From the NCBI GenBank assembly GCA_012744415.1, contig JAAYCF010000247.1, positions 1-32,705 of the forward strand: DNA of 32,705 nucleotides, written 5' to 3'. The position numbers and the translations under genes are program-made. Positions within the stretch are counted from its first letter, which is position 1, and each line of letters begins with the position of its first letter. The notes beneath the pieces are model-generated. The model was not told where the DNA came from, made no database searches, and saw only the letters and a list, made by a program, of their open reading frames with translations. The stretch is from Thermotogaceae bacterium. Lineage in GTDB: Bacteria; Thermotogota; Thermotogae; MWEM01. Positions 1 to 8,919 of the stretch are shown piece by piece.

Positions 1-1
1 G

Positions 2-148
2 GCGTCGTTCATATTGCTGACCTTTCTGACGCTGGGATTTTATCTCTTCTACTTTTTTATCCGCTTCTCGTCCGAGCTCAACCTTTACTTAGCTTTAGAC
101 GAGAGGTATTTGGACCATCTAAAAATGGCGGAAACATCCGAGGATTAA
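2..148 (+). CDS. C-terminal fragment of a membrane protein (5' truncated by window edge)
   Basis: Frame 2 is open from the window edge: ASFILLTFLTLGFYLFYFFIRFSSELNLYLALDERYLDHLKMAETSED*, with one hydrophobic helix and a short charged tail. Stop TAA at 146-148. Confidence 0.5.
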   Translation, partial: ASFILLTFLTLGFYLFYFFIRFSSELNLYLALDERYLDHLKMAETSED

Positions 149-197
149 GAAGACGACGCAGGGTGCGCCGCCTCCACCTTGAAAACAAACCCTAAAG

Positions 198-216
198 TCT
201 CAACTACCCGTTGAGA
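198..216. terminator. Possible hairpin between convergent genes (no U-tract)
   Basis: Perfect 7-bp stem TCTCAAC-TACCC-GTTGAGA between the + strand fragment stop and the minus-strand DUF6062-like stop. No T-run on either side, so termination is not established. Confidence 0.25.
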
Positions 217-230
217 AGGTCGGAAGGAGA

Positions 231-941
231 TCAATTGCCCGTCCAAAGGGCGACGGCCAGTTTCCACGCTTTTCTTTCTTCTTCGCAAGAGGCCTCCCCG
301 CAATAACGATAATCGAACTTCCGTTCGATCTCTCTCAAATGGTTGGCCAAGATCGCGTATTTCTCAATTTGGACGGAGATGATGTCCTTAACCTCCGAAT
401 GGGCTTTCGAATAGGCAAAAACCGCTTCGAGATGGGGGACACAAAGATGACCGCTTACTTTGAAGGCGTCTCGGAAGGCTTCGTCCTGGGCGAAAAAAAT
501 CGGAATTAAAGGCAAAACCCGCTTTTCGAGTTCCCGCTCGGCTTGGCAGATAAGGCACCCGGGCACGCCATCTTCACGGAATCCTCCGCTACTTTCTAGG
601 CGTTTTCCCCTATTTCGGTGGCCACGCCTTCGGATTAGGTTTACCTCCAAACGGAGGGCTTCCGCTTTTTGTTCAAATAGGCGGCTGTAGATGATGGCAT
701 GAACTAAAGGGTCCCCTTTCTCCAAAACTTGCAGCGCGTGCTCTCGGCAAAACCCACCTGATTGATGGATCGATCGCCGGACCTCGAAATCATCAATCTT
801 CTCGTAGCGCAAAGAGTCGATGATCCTTTCTACCTGGCGCTCCAACAATCGGCAAACCATACACCCGTCGTTATCCATGCATTCCAACAGAGCGAAATAG
901 TGGGGGTCTTTTCCTGCCTCTTTATTCTTTCCAGAAATCAC
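231..941 (-). CDS. DUF6062-like Cys/His-rich protein with internal duplication
   Basis: 236 aa ORF. Two repeats of CxxC ... G-F/H-(L)-C-x2-H: CMVC...GGFCREH and CLIC...GHLCVPH. Confidence 0.65.
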   Translation of the reverse strand: MISGKNKEAGKDPHYFALLECMDNDGCMVCRLLERQVERIIDSLRYEKIDDFEVRRSIHQSGGFCREHALQVLEKGDPLVHAIIYSRLFEQKAEALRLEVNLIRRRGHRNRGKRLESSGGFREDGVPGCLICQAERELEKRVLPLIPIFFAQDEAFRDAFKVSGHLCVPHLEAVFAYSKAHSEVKDIISVQIEKYAILANHLREIERKFDYRYCGEASCEEERKAWKLAVALWTGN

Positions 942-944
942 AGA

Positions 945-2480
945 TCATTCCCATTCTATTGTTGCCGGAGGTTTCCCCGTGATGTCGTAAACGACTCGAC
1001 CGACTTCCGCGACGCGATTGATAATTCTTCTTGCCGCTTCGTCCAGGATGTCATAAGGAATCCGAGACCAATCGGCGGTCATCGCTTCGACGCTGTCTAC
1101 CGAGCGCAAGGCGACGACATTTCCGTAAGCTCTTTGATCGCCCGCTACACCAACGCTTTTCAATGGTAGTAGGACCGCAAAAGCCTGCCATACTTTTTCG
1201 TGCCACCCATATTCACGCAAGGTATGGAGAAAAAGCGCGTCCACGTCTTTTAAAACGCGTATGCGCTCCGGAGTTACCTCACCGAGGCATCGGATCGCCA
1301 ATCCGGGGCCTGGAAAGGGATGGCGATTTAGTATCTGTGCAGGGATATTTAGTAGCGACCCCGCCCTTCTCACTTCATCTTTAAATAAAAATCGCAGGGG
1401 TTCGACGATGGAAAAATCCATCTGCTGGGGGAGACCTCCGACATTATGATGGGATTTGATTTTAATGGTCCCTCCGCCTTGGGTGCCGGCGCTTTCGATC
1501 ACATCCGAGTAGATCGTCCCTTGTACTAAAAACGGCGGCGAGCCAATCTTCCGCGCTTCCGACTCGAACACGCGAATAAAGGTTTCACCGATGATCTTCC
1601 GCTTATCTTCTGGATCGGTCACCCCTGCGAGACGCCCGAAAAATTCCTTCCTCGCGTCGACGACCCGCAAATTCAATCCGAAAGAACGCCGAAACAGATC
1701 CGGAACTTCGATCTCTTCGTTTTTTCGGAGAAGCCCGGTATCGACGAAGACGCCCGTCAATTGCGAACCGATCGCCTGATGTGTCAAAACGGCCGCGACG
1801 GTGGAGTCAACGCCTCCCGATACCCCGCAAACCGCCCCTTGTGACCCGATTTGGGCGCGCAAGCTTTCTCTTTCCGTCGCCAAAAAATCCTTTAACGTCC
1901 AATCAGGCGCGCACCCGCAAATATTAAAAAGGAAATTCCCGAATATTCGTTCTCCGAACTCCGTATGGTTCACTTCCGGATGGAATTGCAACCCATAGAT
2001 CGGCGCGTTTTCGTGAAAAGCGGAGGAGGTCAGTTCATTCTGACTGAGCGCGGAGAGAACGAATTCCGCGGGTAGCTTTAGAACAGAATCCCCATGGCTC
2101 ATCCATACCGAAAACGAATGGTCGATTTTGTCGAATAACGGATTCTCCCGTTGGATCTCGATACGCATTCGGCCATATTCCGAAGAATGCGCCCGATCGA
2201 CACGACCTCCGAAATACTTGGTCAACAATTGAAATCCGTAACAGATGCCGAGAATCGGAATCCTCTTTTCAAGAAGAGGTTTAATCCATAAAGGGATTCC
2301 AGGAGCTTGGGGATCATAAACGCTGAAAGGCCCTCCCGAAAGGATTAGGCCGGAAAGATCTTCGAGATTTGGATCGGAAGAAGCGGTGACGACTTCCGAG
2401 AAGACCCGGAGATCCCTTATTTTCCTGGCAATGAGCTGGGTATACTGCGATCCGTAGTCGACGATGACGACCTTTCCCAC
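945..2480 (-). CDS. guaA: GMP synthase (glutamine-hydrolysing)
   Basis: Class I GATase motif GICYGFQ, GLQFHPEV, PP-loop GVSGGVDSTVAA, C-terminus PPATIEWE. Confidence 0.97.
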   Translation of the reverse strand: MGKVVIVDYGSQYTQLIARKIRDLRVFSEVVTASSDPNLEDLSGLILSGGPFSVYDPQAPGIPLWIKPLLEKRIPILGICYGFQLLTKYFGGRVDRAHSSEYGRMRIEIQRENPLFDKIDHSFSVWMSHGDSVLKLPAEFVLSALSQNELTSSAFHENAPIYGLQFHPEVNHTEFGERIFGNFLFNICGCAPDWTLKDFLATERESLRAQIGSQGAVCGVSGGVDSTVAAVLTHQAIGSQLTGVFVDTGLLRKNEEIEVPDLFRRSFGLNLRVVDARKEFFGRLAGVTDPEDKRKIIGETFIRVFESEARKIGSPPFLVQGTIYSDVIESAGTQGGGTIKIKSHHNVGGLPQQMDFSIVEPLRFLFKDEVRRAGSLLNIPAQILNRHPFPGPGLAIRCLGEVTPERIRVLKDVDALFLHTLREYGWHEKVWQAFAVLLPLKSVGVAGDQRAYGNVVALRSVDSVEAMTADWSRIPYDILDEAARRIINRVAEVGRVVYDITGKPPATIEWE

Positions 2481-2481
2481 G

Positions 2482-3321
2482 CTAACTGTCCTTTTTTTTC
2501 AGTCGGAAATATTCTCGAACCTCATCCGAAACGGCGATCGGCCGGCCGATTTCTTTCGCGATTCGAACTACCTTTTCGACCAATTCAGCGTTCGATTTGG
2601 CCAACACGCCTTTTGAGATATACAAGTTGTCTTCCATCCCAACCCGTACGTTACCTCCCATCGCAATCGCCGCCGCGGCCATCGGAATTTCCATTCTGCC
2701 GATACCGGCAACGGTCCAAGAAGCCTCTCCCGGGATCTCCTCCCGCATACGAACCATTAAAGGTACGGAAGCAGCAATAGCGCCCGGAACACCCATGACG
2801 AAGTCATAATGATAGTGGGGCCAAATGACATGTCCTTTTTGAACCAACCAATTGGCGAAGTGGATATGCCCGATTTCAAAACATTCAAACTCCGGCATGA
2901 TCGATCTTTCCTGCATCTGTTTTGCAAACTCCATCACCATACTCTTTGAGTTGAGGAAAAGATCATCGCCGAAGTTGCAGGATCCAGTCGAGAGCGTGGC
3001 CATATCCGGTTCCGATTCGATACTTTGAACCCGTTCGTGCGCTTTCATCCAAGTAGCTCCTCCGGTAGAGACCTGCACGATGAGCTTCGGCGCTTTTTGC
3101 CGAATCAGTTGGACCGTTTGTTTGAATATCGCGGCATCCTGGGTCGGGTTTCCTTCCGCGTCGCGCACGTGCAGATGGACGATAGAGGCGCCCGCTTCAT
3201 AACATCTTTTTGCTTCCTCCGACAACTCTTCCGGCGTGATCGGAAGATAAGGAGTTTCTTTTCTGGTTACTTCCGCTCCGCAAATCGCTGCTGTGATGAT
3301 TAACTGGTCGAATTTTCCCAT
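2482..3321 (-). CDS. kce: BKACE-family protein, probable 3-keto-5-aminohexanoate cleavage enzyme
   Basis: LIITAAICGAEVTR, VHLHVRD, STGSCNFGDD, WTVAGIGR, VRVGMEDN are characteristic of Kce/BKACE. Lies next to a kal-like gene. Confidence 0.85.
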   Translation of the reverse strand: MGKFDQLIITAAICGAEVTRKETPYLPITPEELSEEAKRCYEAGASIVHLHVRDAEGNPTQDAAIFKQTVQLIRQKAPKLIVQVSTGGATWMKAHERVQSIESEPDMATLSTGSCNFGDDLFLNSKSMVMEFAKQMQERSIMPEFECFEIGHIHFANWLVQKGHVIWPHYHYDFVMGVPGAIAASVPLMVRMREEIPGEASWTVAGIGRMEIPMAAAAIAMGGNVRVGMEDNLYISKGVLAKSNAELVEKVVRIAKEIGRPIAVSDEVREYFRLKKKDS

Positions 3322-3330
3322 GAAGCCTCC

Positions 3331-3726
3331 TTACATATCTCGAAATCGTTGTTTGCTGACAGGTACGACACAAGTACCGCTCGCCCGGCAAACTAATATC
3401 GGTTGCTCCAGCGCGACACATGCGCTCGGTTGTTCCGGAATGGACGCGTTCGTGATCACTTTATGTGCTTCAAAGACCATCTTACGAGACGATTTTCCCA
3501 CTTCCACGATCTCGCCGCTTACTTCGAGATAGTCTCCTGCGTATACCGGAGCCAAGAATTCGATCGAATCGTAAGCGCGGAACAGCCCTTCATCTCCGTC
3601 CAATACGATTAGAAGTTCGGTCGCCACGTCGCCGAATAACTGTAGGATTTTCGCCCCATCAACGAGACTACCGGCATAATGCGCATCGGCCTCACTCATC
3701 CGTAACCTGATCATTGCCTTCTTCAT
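3331..3726 (-). CDS. kal: 3-aminobutyryl-CoA ammonia-lyase-like hot-dog protein
   Basis: [68 protein letters not shown] matches the Kal pattern. Start chosen at MKKAMIRL (3726), preceded by GAGGAGGAAGAGA. The longer ORF starts at 3741. Confidence 0.85.
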   Translation of the reverse strand: MKKAMIRLRMSEADAHYAGSLVDGAKILQLFGDVATELLIVLDGDEGLFRAYDSIEFLAPVYAGDYLEVSGEIVEVGKSSRKMVFEAHKVITNASIPEQPSACVALEQPILVCRASGTCVVPVSKQRFRDM

Positions 3727-5074
3727 TCTCTTCCTCCTCATATAACGAATAGTCGAAAAATGAGTATTCCTGATCTAACAGAACAACCGTATCCCCGTTT
3801 TTTACACCGTGCTTGATCAACAAAGCATTGAGGCGGCTATTCTCGACAATTTCCATAAATTTACGGAAACTATCGGGATATTTCAAGTTTAGCCGCGCAG
3901 CAAGTTCTTCGAAAGACTTTCCTCCCACAGAAAACACGTGCGGGGCTTGCTTTGTTATTTCCAACGGTATCTTTTCCGGTATATTCTGCCAGAGCGGCGC
4001 GACTTTCGGGATCTTTTCCGGTTCGCTTTCAGAGAAAGACGCCGCATCCTTCTCTGCGCGACTGACCGTTTTAAAAGCCTGAACTCTCCTCATGACCTCT
4101 TTCGTCAAAAGCTCGATTCCGTCTCCGGTCACAGCAGAAATCGCGAAAACCGGTTTTCCGAGTCTTTGAAAATGCGCTTTCACTTCATCGATGATCTCCG
4201 GAATAGAAAGATCGATTTTATTGAGCACGACAATTTCCGTTTTTTCTTTTAGAAGGGGATTGTAGGCGATCAGCTCTTTCCAGATGGTCTCATAATCGGC
4301 GATCGGATCATCCCGCTCTTTCAGGGATACATCCAATAGGTGAAGGAAGAGGGAAGTACGCTCCACATGCCTGAGAAAGTAATAACCGAGTCCGGCGCCT
4401 TCGTGGGCGCCTTCGATTAAACCGGGAATATCTGCGATGATGATACCGTCACCGGATGGGCTTTTTAAAACCCCCAAGTTCGGAATCAGCGTCGTAAACG
4501 GGAAATCTCCGATTTTCGCTCTGGAATTGCTGATCTTCGTGATCAACGTCGATTTTCCGACATTCGGGAAGCCGATTAGTCCGACATCCGCTAATAACTT
4601 GATTTCGAGCAAAAGTTTTCTTTCTTCGCCGGAGAAGCCTTTTTCCGCTATCTCAGGGGCTTGAAAAGTGGAACTCTTGAAAACCGTGTTCCCTCTCCCG
4701 CCTCTCCCCCCTCTTGCCACGCAGACATACTGGCCTTTGACGGTGAGGTCTGCGATCAGTTCTTCGGTTTCGCAATCGAAAACAACAGTTCCCAAAGGCA
4801 CTTCTATCACTGTATCTTTGCCGGAAGCCCCGGTTTGATCAGAAGACCTCCCGTTCTCTCCACTGGGAGCAAAGAAGTGTTGCTGAAATTTAAAAGGCAA
4901 TAATGTGTGGAGGGCGGGAGTAGCCATCAAAAAGACGTTTCCACCGTTCCCGCCATTTCCTCCATTCGGTCCTCCGAACGGGATGCAACGTTCGCGCCTA
5001 AAACTCACGATCCCGTCGCCGCCTTTCCCGCCTCGAACAGTTATTTTTACACGGTCAACGAAATTCTGTTCCAA
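3692..5074 (-). CDS. obgE: GTPase Obg/CgtA with OCT domain
   Basis: Glycine-rich Obg domain ([26 protein letters not shown]), [27 protein letters not shown]-terminal OCT-like HVFSVGG...[10 protein letters not shown]. Confidence 0.96.
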   Translation of the reverse strand: MEQNFVDRVKITVRGGKGGDGIVSFRRERCIPFGGPNGGNGGNGGNVFLMATPALHTLLPFKFQQHFFAPSGENGRSSDQTGASGKDTVIEVPLGTVVFDCETEELIADLTVKGQYVCVARGGRGGRGNTVFKSSTFQAPEIAEKGFSGEERKLLLEIKLLADVGLIGFPNVGKSTLITKISNSRAKIGDFPFTTLIPNLGVLKSPSGDGIIIADIPGLIEGAHEGAGLGYYFLRHVERTSLFLHLLDVSLKERDDPIADYETIWKELIAYNPLLKEKTEIVVLNKIDLSIPEIIDEVKAHFQRLGKPVFAISAVTGDGIELLTKEVMRRVQAFKTVSRAEKDAASFSESEPEKIPKVAPLWQNIPEKIPLEITKQAPHVFSVGGKSFEELAARLNLKYPDSFRKFMEIVENSRLNALLIKHGVKNGDTVVLLDQEYSFFDYSLYEEEENEEGNDQVTDE

Positions 5075-5075
5075 A

Positions 5076-6455
5076 TTATGCGTCTTCTCCTTTGTCCGAT
5101 CGTATCTCTTTGGCTAAAGCGTCGTATCCCTCTCGACCCATCAACGCGTAAGTTGCTCGTTTTCCGAGTTCGACCCCGGGCTGATCAAAAGGATCGATAT
5201 CGATCATGGTTGCGAACAGCGTGGTCGCCAACTCGTAGGTGAGGATAAACTCCCCCACGTGGGCTTCGTCAATACGTGGGAAGACTACTCTCAAAGAGGG
5301 GCGCCCGTGCTTCTTCAATGCGTATTCCGTTCCTCTTAACTCCAGATTGATCAAATCGTTGAACCGCTGATTCCCTAAATAGGATAGTCCCTCAAGCTCC
5401 GGGTACATCGAAGGAATCTCGAGCCGGTTTCTAAAGGTTTCGACTTCGAGGAAGGTCAGCACTTTGTCCAATTTTCCTTCATTATACAACTGCACTTGCG
5501 AATGCTGGTCGGTAACGCCTAAAGCTTTAATGGGAGTAGGCCCAATAAAAACCTCCTGACCAGAACGATTCACCTTTTTCCCCAAACTCTCCGCCCATAA
5601 TTGACGATACCAATCCGCCCAGGTATAGAGCGCGTTCGAGTATGCCATCATAACGGAAAGTGAGAGCCCTTTTTCGTAATAGAGCAGATGATGAAGCGCG
5701 ATCAAAGCGGCAGGATTCTGAGATACGGGGATGGAAAGCAAACGCTTTTTGGTTTCTTGCGCTCCCTTAAACAGTTTTTCGATATCGATCCCGGCGGCGA
5801 GCGCCGAGAGTAACCCGACGGGGGTTAAAACGCTAAACCGACCTCCGACCTCAGGCGGAATGGTAAAGGCCGTAAAACCTTCTTTCCGAGAAATCTGCCG
5901 AAGAATCCCCTTTTCGGGATCGGTCGTGAAGACGATGTGTTTTTTCGGATCGAGGCCCTGTTTCTCCAACGCGTTACGGACATACAGGTACATGGCCATC
6001 GATTCGGCGGTGTTTCCGGACTTCGAGATCACGTTGAAAAGGGTCTTTGAAGCATCAACGCCGGGTTGATTGAGTCCGACTAACGACATCTGGTCTTGAA
6101 GAAAATCGGGGTCCACATTATCCCAAACAAAGACCCGACATTGCCCCTTTCGCTCTTCCCGAGACAAAAACTCCCAATGAAACGGTTTCAGAGAGCGGTG
6201 CAGAGCCGTATTCCCCAACGCAGAGCCGCCTATACCCAATACGACGAAGTTATCATAAGCGGAGAGGTTCGGTTTGAAATCGAGAAGTTCAGAGAGCGTT
6301 TCCGGGCGATCCAAAATCTTTAAAAAGCCCGGTTCCGCGCTTTTCACCTTTTTGAGCGCTTCTTCCATCGCAGCGTATCGATTTGACAGTTGCGCAGACG
6401 TATTGAAAACTGGATGGCGCTCGTTAAAACAATTGGTAAAATCGTATTTCAGCAT
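5076..6455 (-). CDS. pgi: Glucose-6-phosphate isomerase
   Basis: VLGIGGSALGNTALH, NVISKSGNTAES, DQHSQVQLYNEG, FDQPGVELGK. Confidence 0.95.
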   Translation of the reverse strand: MLKYDFTNCFNERHPVFNTSAQLSNRYAAMEEALKKVKSAEPGFLKILDRPETLSELLDFKPNLSAYDNFVVLGIGGSALGNTALHRSLKPFHWEFLSREERKGQCRVFVWDNVDPDFLQDQMSLVGLNQPGVDASKTLFNVISKSGNTAESMAMYLYVRNALEKQGLDPKKHIVFTTDPEKGILRQISRKEGFTAFTIPPEVGGRFSVLTPVGLLSALAAGIDIEKLFKGAQETKKRLLSIPVSQNPAALIALHHLLYYEKGLSLSVMMAYSNALYTWADWYRQLWAESLGKKVNRSGQEVFIGPTPIKALGVTDQHSQVQLYNEGKLDKVLTFLEVETFRNRLEIPSMYPELEGLSYLGNQRFNDLINLELRGTEYALKKHGRPSLRVVFPRIDEAHVGEFILTYELATTLFATMIDIDPFDQPGVELGKRATYALMGREGYDALAKEIRSDKGEDA

Positions 6456-6529
6456 AAGAACCTCCTGAGGAAAACCGCCTCACTTACCTAGCGGGATCCG
6501 AATGGAGCTTTTAAATGGAGCTTTCGTCC

Positions 6530-7042
6530 CTAATAGCTCATCAAAGCGTCGACTGAATAGGTTTCAAGTACCTTGCGCGCTTCTAAGAAGGTTAATTCGA
6601 TGAGAAAGAGCATCTTGGCGACGGTTCCGCCCATTCCTTCAATCAAACCGGCGATCGCTTTGATCGTCCCGCCAGTGGCCAGAACATCATCCAATAAAAC
6701 GACCTTCGCGCCGGGAAGAAGGGCGTCTTCATGGATTTCGAGACCGGCTTTGCCATATTCCAGCGTGAATTCGACTTTACGTGTCTGATAGGGAAGTTTC
6801 CCGGGTTTTCTGACCGGTATGAACCCTTTTCGCATTTCATAAGCGATTGCGGACCCGAAGATGAATCCTCTTGCTTCGGGGACGACGATATAATCGAAAT
6901 CGACTGCTTGCAGACGTTCAATTAAACGGTCGATGGTCTCGCGAAAAGCCTCCGCGTCTTTGAGCAACGGGGTGATATCCTTAAAAATAACACCTTTTTG
7001 CGGAAAGTCGGGTATATCCCTGATTAAACGGTATAGGTCCAT
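6530..7042 (-). CDS. apt: Adenine phosphoribosyltransferase
   Basis: IRDIPDFPQKGVIFKDITPLL, PEARGFIFGSAIAYE, PRPP motif VVLLDDVLATGGT. Confidence 0.97.
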   Translation of the reverse strand: MDLYRLIRDIPDFPQKGVIFKDITPLLKDAEAFRETIDRLIERLQAVDFDYIVVPEARGFIFGSAIAYEMRKGFIPVRKPGKLPYQTRKVEFTLEYGKAGLEIHEDALLPGAKVVLLDDVLATGGTIKAIAGLIEGMGGTVAKMLFLIELTFLEARKVLETYSVDALMSY

Positions 7043-7073
7043 CGTTATTCCTCCTTATCGGCGTAATCGCAAG

Positions 7074-7079
7074 ATTATA
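7074..7079 (-). promoter_or_regulatory. Putative -10 box upstream of apt
   Basis: Minus strand reads GTGGTATAATCTTGCG about 30 nt upstream of the apt ATG. The -10 is perfect but the -35 is poor. Confidence 0.45.
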
Positions 7080-7097
7080 CCACAACCCTGAGCGCTT

Positions 7098-8870
7098 TTA
7101 AGAAGCGATGATACGGTTTTTTCCCGTTCTTTTAGCCGTATACAAAGAATTGTCAGCGGCCGATACAATGGTTGAAGGATGGAATCCGTCTTCGGGCGCG
7201 GTCGCCACTCCCGCACTTAGCGTGATCGATTTTTCAATGATCACTTCCGAACTGACTTTCGACAGAATCAAGTCCCCTTGTCGGATGGCCGCTATTTTGC
7301 CGGTCTCGGGGAGTAAGATTGCGAATTCTTCGCCTCCGTAACGGGCGACATAGGCGGAATAGGGAACGGATTGCTTCAGGATCTCGGCTACGCGAACGAT
7401 CACTTTATCCCCAGCCTGATGACCATACGTATCGTTATACTTTTTGAAATCGTCGATATCGAACATGATCAGAGACAAGGGGTGTTTAAAGTCCGATTCC
7501 CGTATTTTTTCCTTCAATATCTCGAAAAAGTGGGAGTGGTTGTATAATCCCGTCATTAAGTCTCTTTTCGATTTCTCAAGAACGATCTGGTATTCGTTAG
7601 ACGCTTCAACGATACGGCTGATCTGATCGCTGAAGATTTTCGCCAACTGCGCGTCTTCAATCTTAGGCCTTTCTCCACTACTGGGGCAATCCAACGAAAC
7701 GTACCCGATTAGCTCTTGCTTTTCGTTAAAGAATGGGATAATAAAGAGGTCTTTGGGTTTCCATAACAATAGGTTTTTTTTCTTGATCCAAGTTTTTTGT
7801 TCCGGGAAAACAAATATCGGCGATTCAGCGGAAGAAAACGCTTCGGCTTCCTCCGGAATGAAGTAGGTTTCGCCAAATAAAAACCGATCCTGGAAAGCAA
7901 TTTCGTAAAAAGGGTACAACGCATTCATTCGGCTTATCTTCTCAAAAGCGGCTTCCTCTATGCCATACGCTGCGATACGGTTAATATACGACTCGTTGAA
8001 ATCCACCAGAGAAATGATCGCTTTTTCATACCCCATCGTTTGGGCAAAGAGAGTTAGAGCTTTCTTTAGGATCGATGCGCGATCTTCGGTTGTCCGTATC
8101 TTTCGGACGATACCCAGCATGTTTTCCAGGCCGATACGCAAACGATCCAGCTTTCGATGTTCCTCCAAGCCGGCCGTGTATCCGGCGAAAAATTTCGCCA
8201 AACCGTAATAAAGCAACTGCATCACCGGGATAATATAAAAGAACAACTTGGCATAAGTAAATTCGTAGGCGATTAGATCTGCCAGCAAACTCAGGTAGGG
8301 GATGATCAATACGGGAAGGGCGATCTCTAACAGTATGGCCGAAAGGACTTCCCAAGAGATCGTTTTCTTACCCGGTTCGACGAGCGGCGTGACGATATTG
8401 ATTAAAAAGATATTGACAACTTCCGAGATAACGATAAACATGATCAACTGGAAGAAAAACGGGATCGGGTATTGGAAGATCCCGATCGGTATGAAAAACA
8501 TAAGGAATAAAACCGAAAAACGGAATAGGTACCGGTAAACCCCTTTAAAAAGCGGAAGTTTCGGTACATTTAGCCGGAACAGAGAGATGAAGGCGGTAAA
8601 GAAACAAGCTGTGTAAGGGCCTGTCCACAACATCAACGTCAGCAAGGGAACAGAAATGGAAAGGATCGACATTCCTTTATACCAAATCCTCAGATTGTCC
8701 GCGAAAAAGGAGAAGAATAGCAGAACCATCATCCACCATAAAGAGATCTTCGAGGCAACGATCTCTTGGACGATGGCGTTCCCCACGCGCAAAAAGAGGA
8801 ATAAAGCAACGCAGACCGAAAACAAAATGATTGGAAAAAGATACTCTTTTGCCTTCTCCGCTTTCCGCAT
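7098..8870 (-). CDS. Integral-membrane GAF-GGDEF protein (putative diguanylate cyclase)
   Basis: N-terminal multi-helix membrane region, central GAF-like region, C-terminal DLMTGLYNHSHFFE ... FDIDDFKKYNDTYGHQAGD ... RYGGEEFAILLP. Start at MRKAEK preceded by GGGAGGATCGCGCT; the ORF itself extends to 8969. Confidence 0.9.
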   Translation of the reverse strand: MRKAEKAKEYLFPIILFSVCVALFLFLRVGNAIVQEIVASKISLWWMMVLLFFSFFADNLRIWYKGMSILSISVPLLTLMLWTGPYTACFFTAFISLFRLNVPKLPLFKGVYRYLFRFSVLFLMFFIPIGIFQYPIPFFFQLIMFIVISEVVNIFLINIVTPLVEPGKKTISWEVLSAILLEIALPVLIIPYLSLLADLIAYEFTYAKLFFYIIPVMQLLYYGLAKFFAGYTAGLEEHRKLDRLRIGLENMLGIVRKIRTTEDRASILKKALTLFAQTMGYEKAIISLVDFNESYINRIAAYGIEEAAFEKISRMNALYPFYEIAFQDRFLFGETYFIPEEAEAFSSAESPIFVFPEQKTWIKKKNLLLWKPKDLFIIPFFNEKQELIGYVSLDCPSSGERPKIEDAQLAKIFSDQISRIVEASNEYQIVLEKSKRDLMTGLYNHSHFFEILKEKIRESDFKHPLSLIMFDIDDFKKYNDTYGHQAGDKVIVRVAEILKQSVPYSAYVARYGGEEFAILLPETGKIAAIRQGDLILSKVSSEVIIEKSITLSAGVATAPEDGFHPSTIVSAADNSLYTAKRTGKNRIIAS

Positions 8871-8919
8871 AGCGCGATCCTCCCGTTTGACGTTTAATGA
8901 ACGTATCCGAACCATTTTT

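Noticed and set aside
762-1169. + strand 135-aa ORF
   Set aside because: Antisense to the DUF6062-like gene and guaA; no domain signature.
4900-5070. GC-rich periodic sequence (ccgccatttcctccattcgg...) resembling a tandem repeat
   Set aside because: It encodes the glycine-rich Obg domain ([13 protein letters not shown]); the periodicity comes from the protein.
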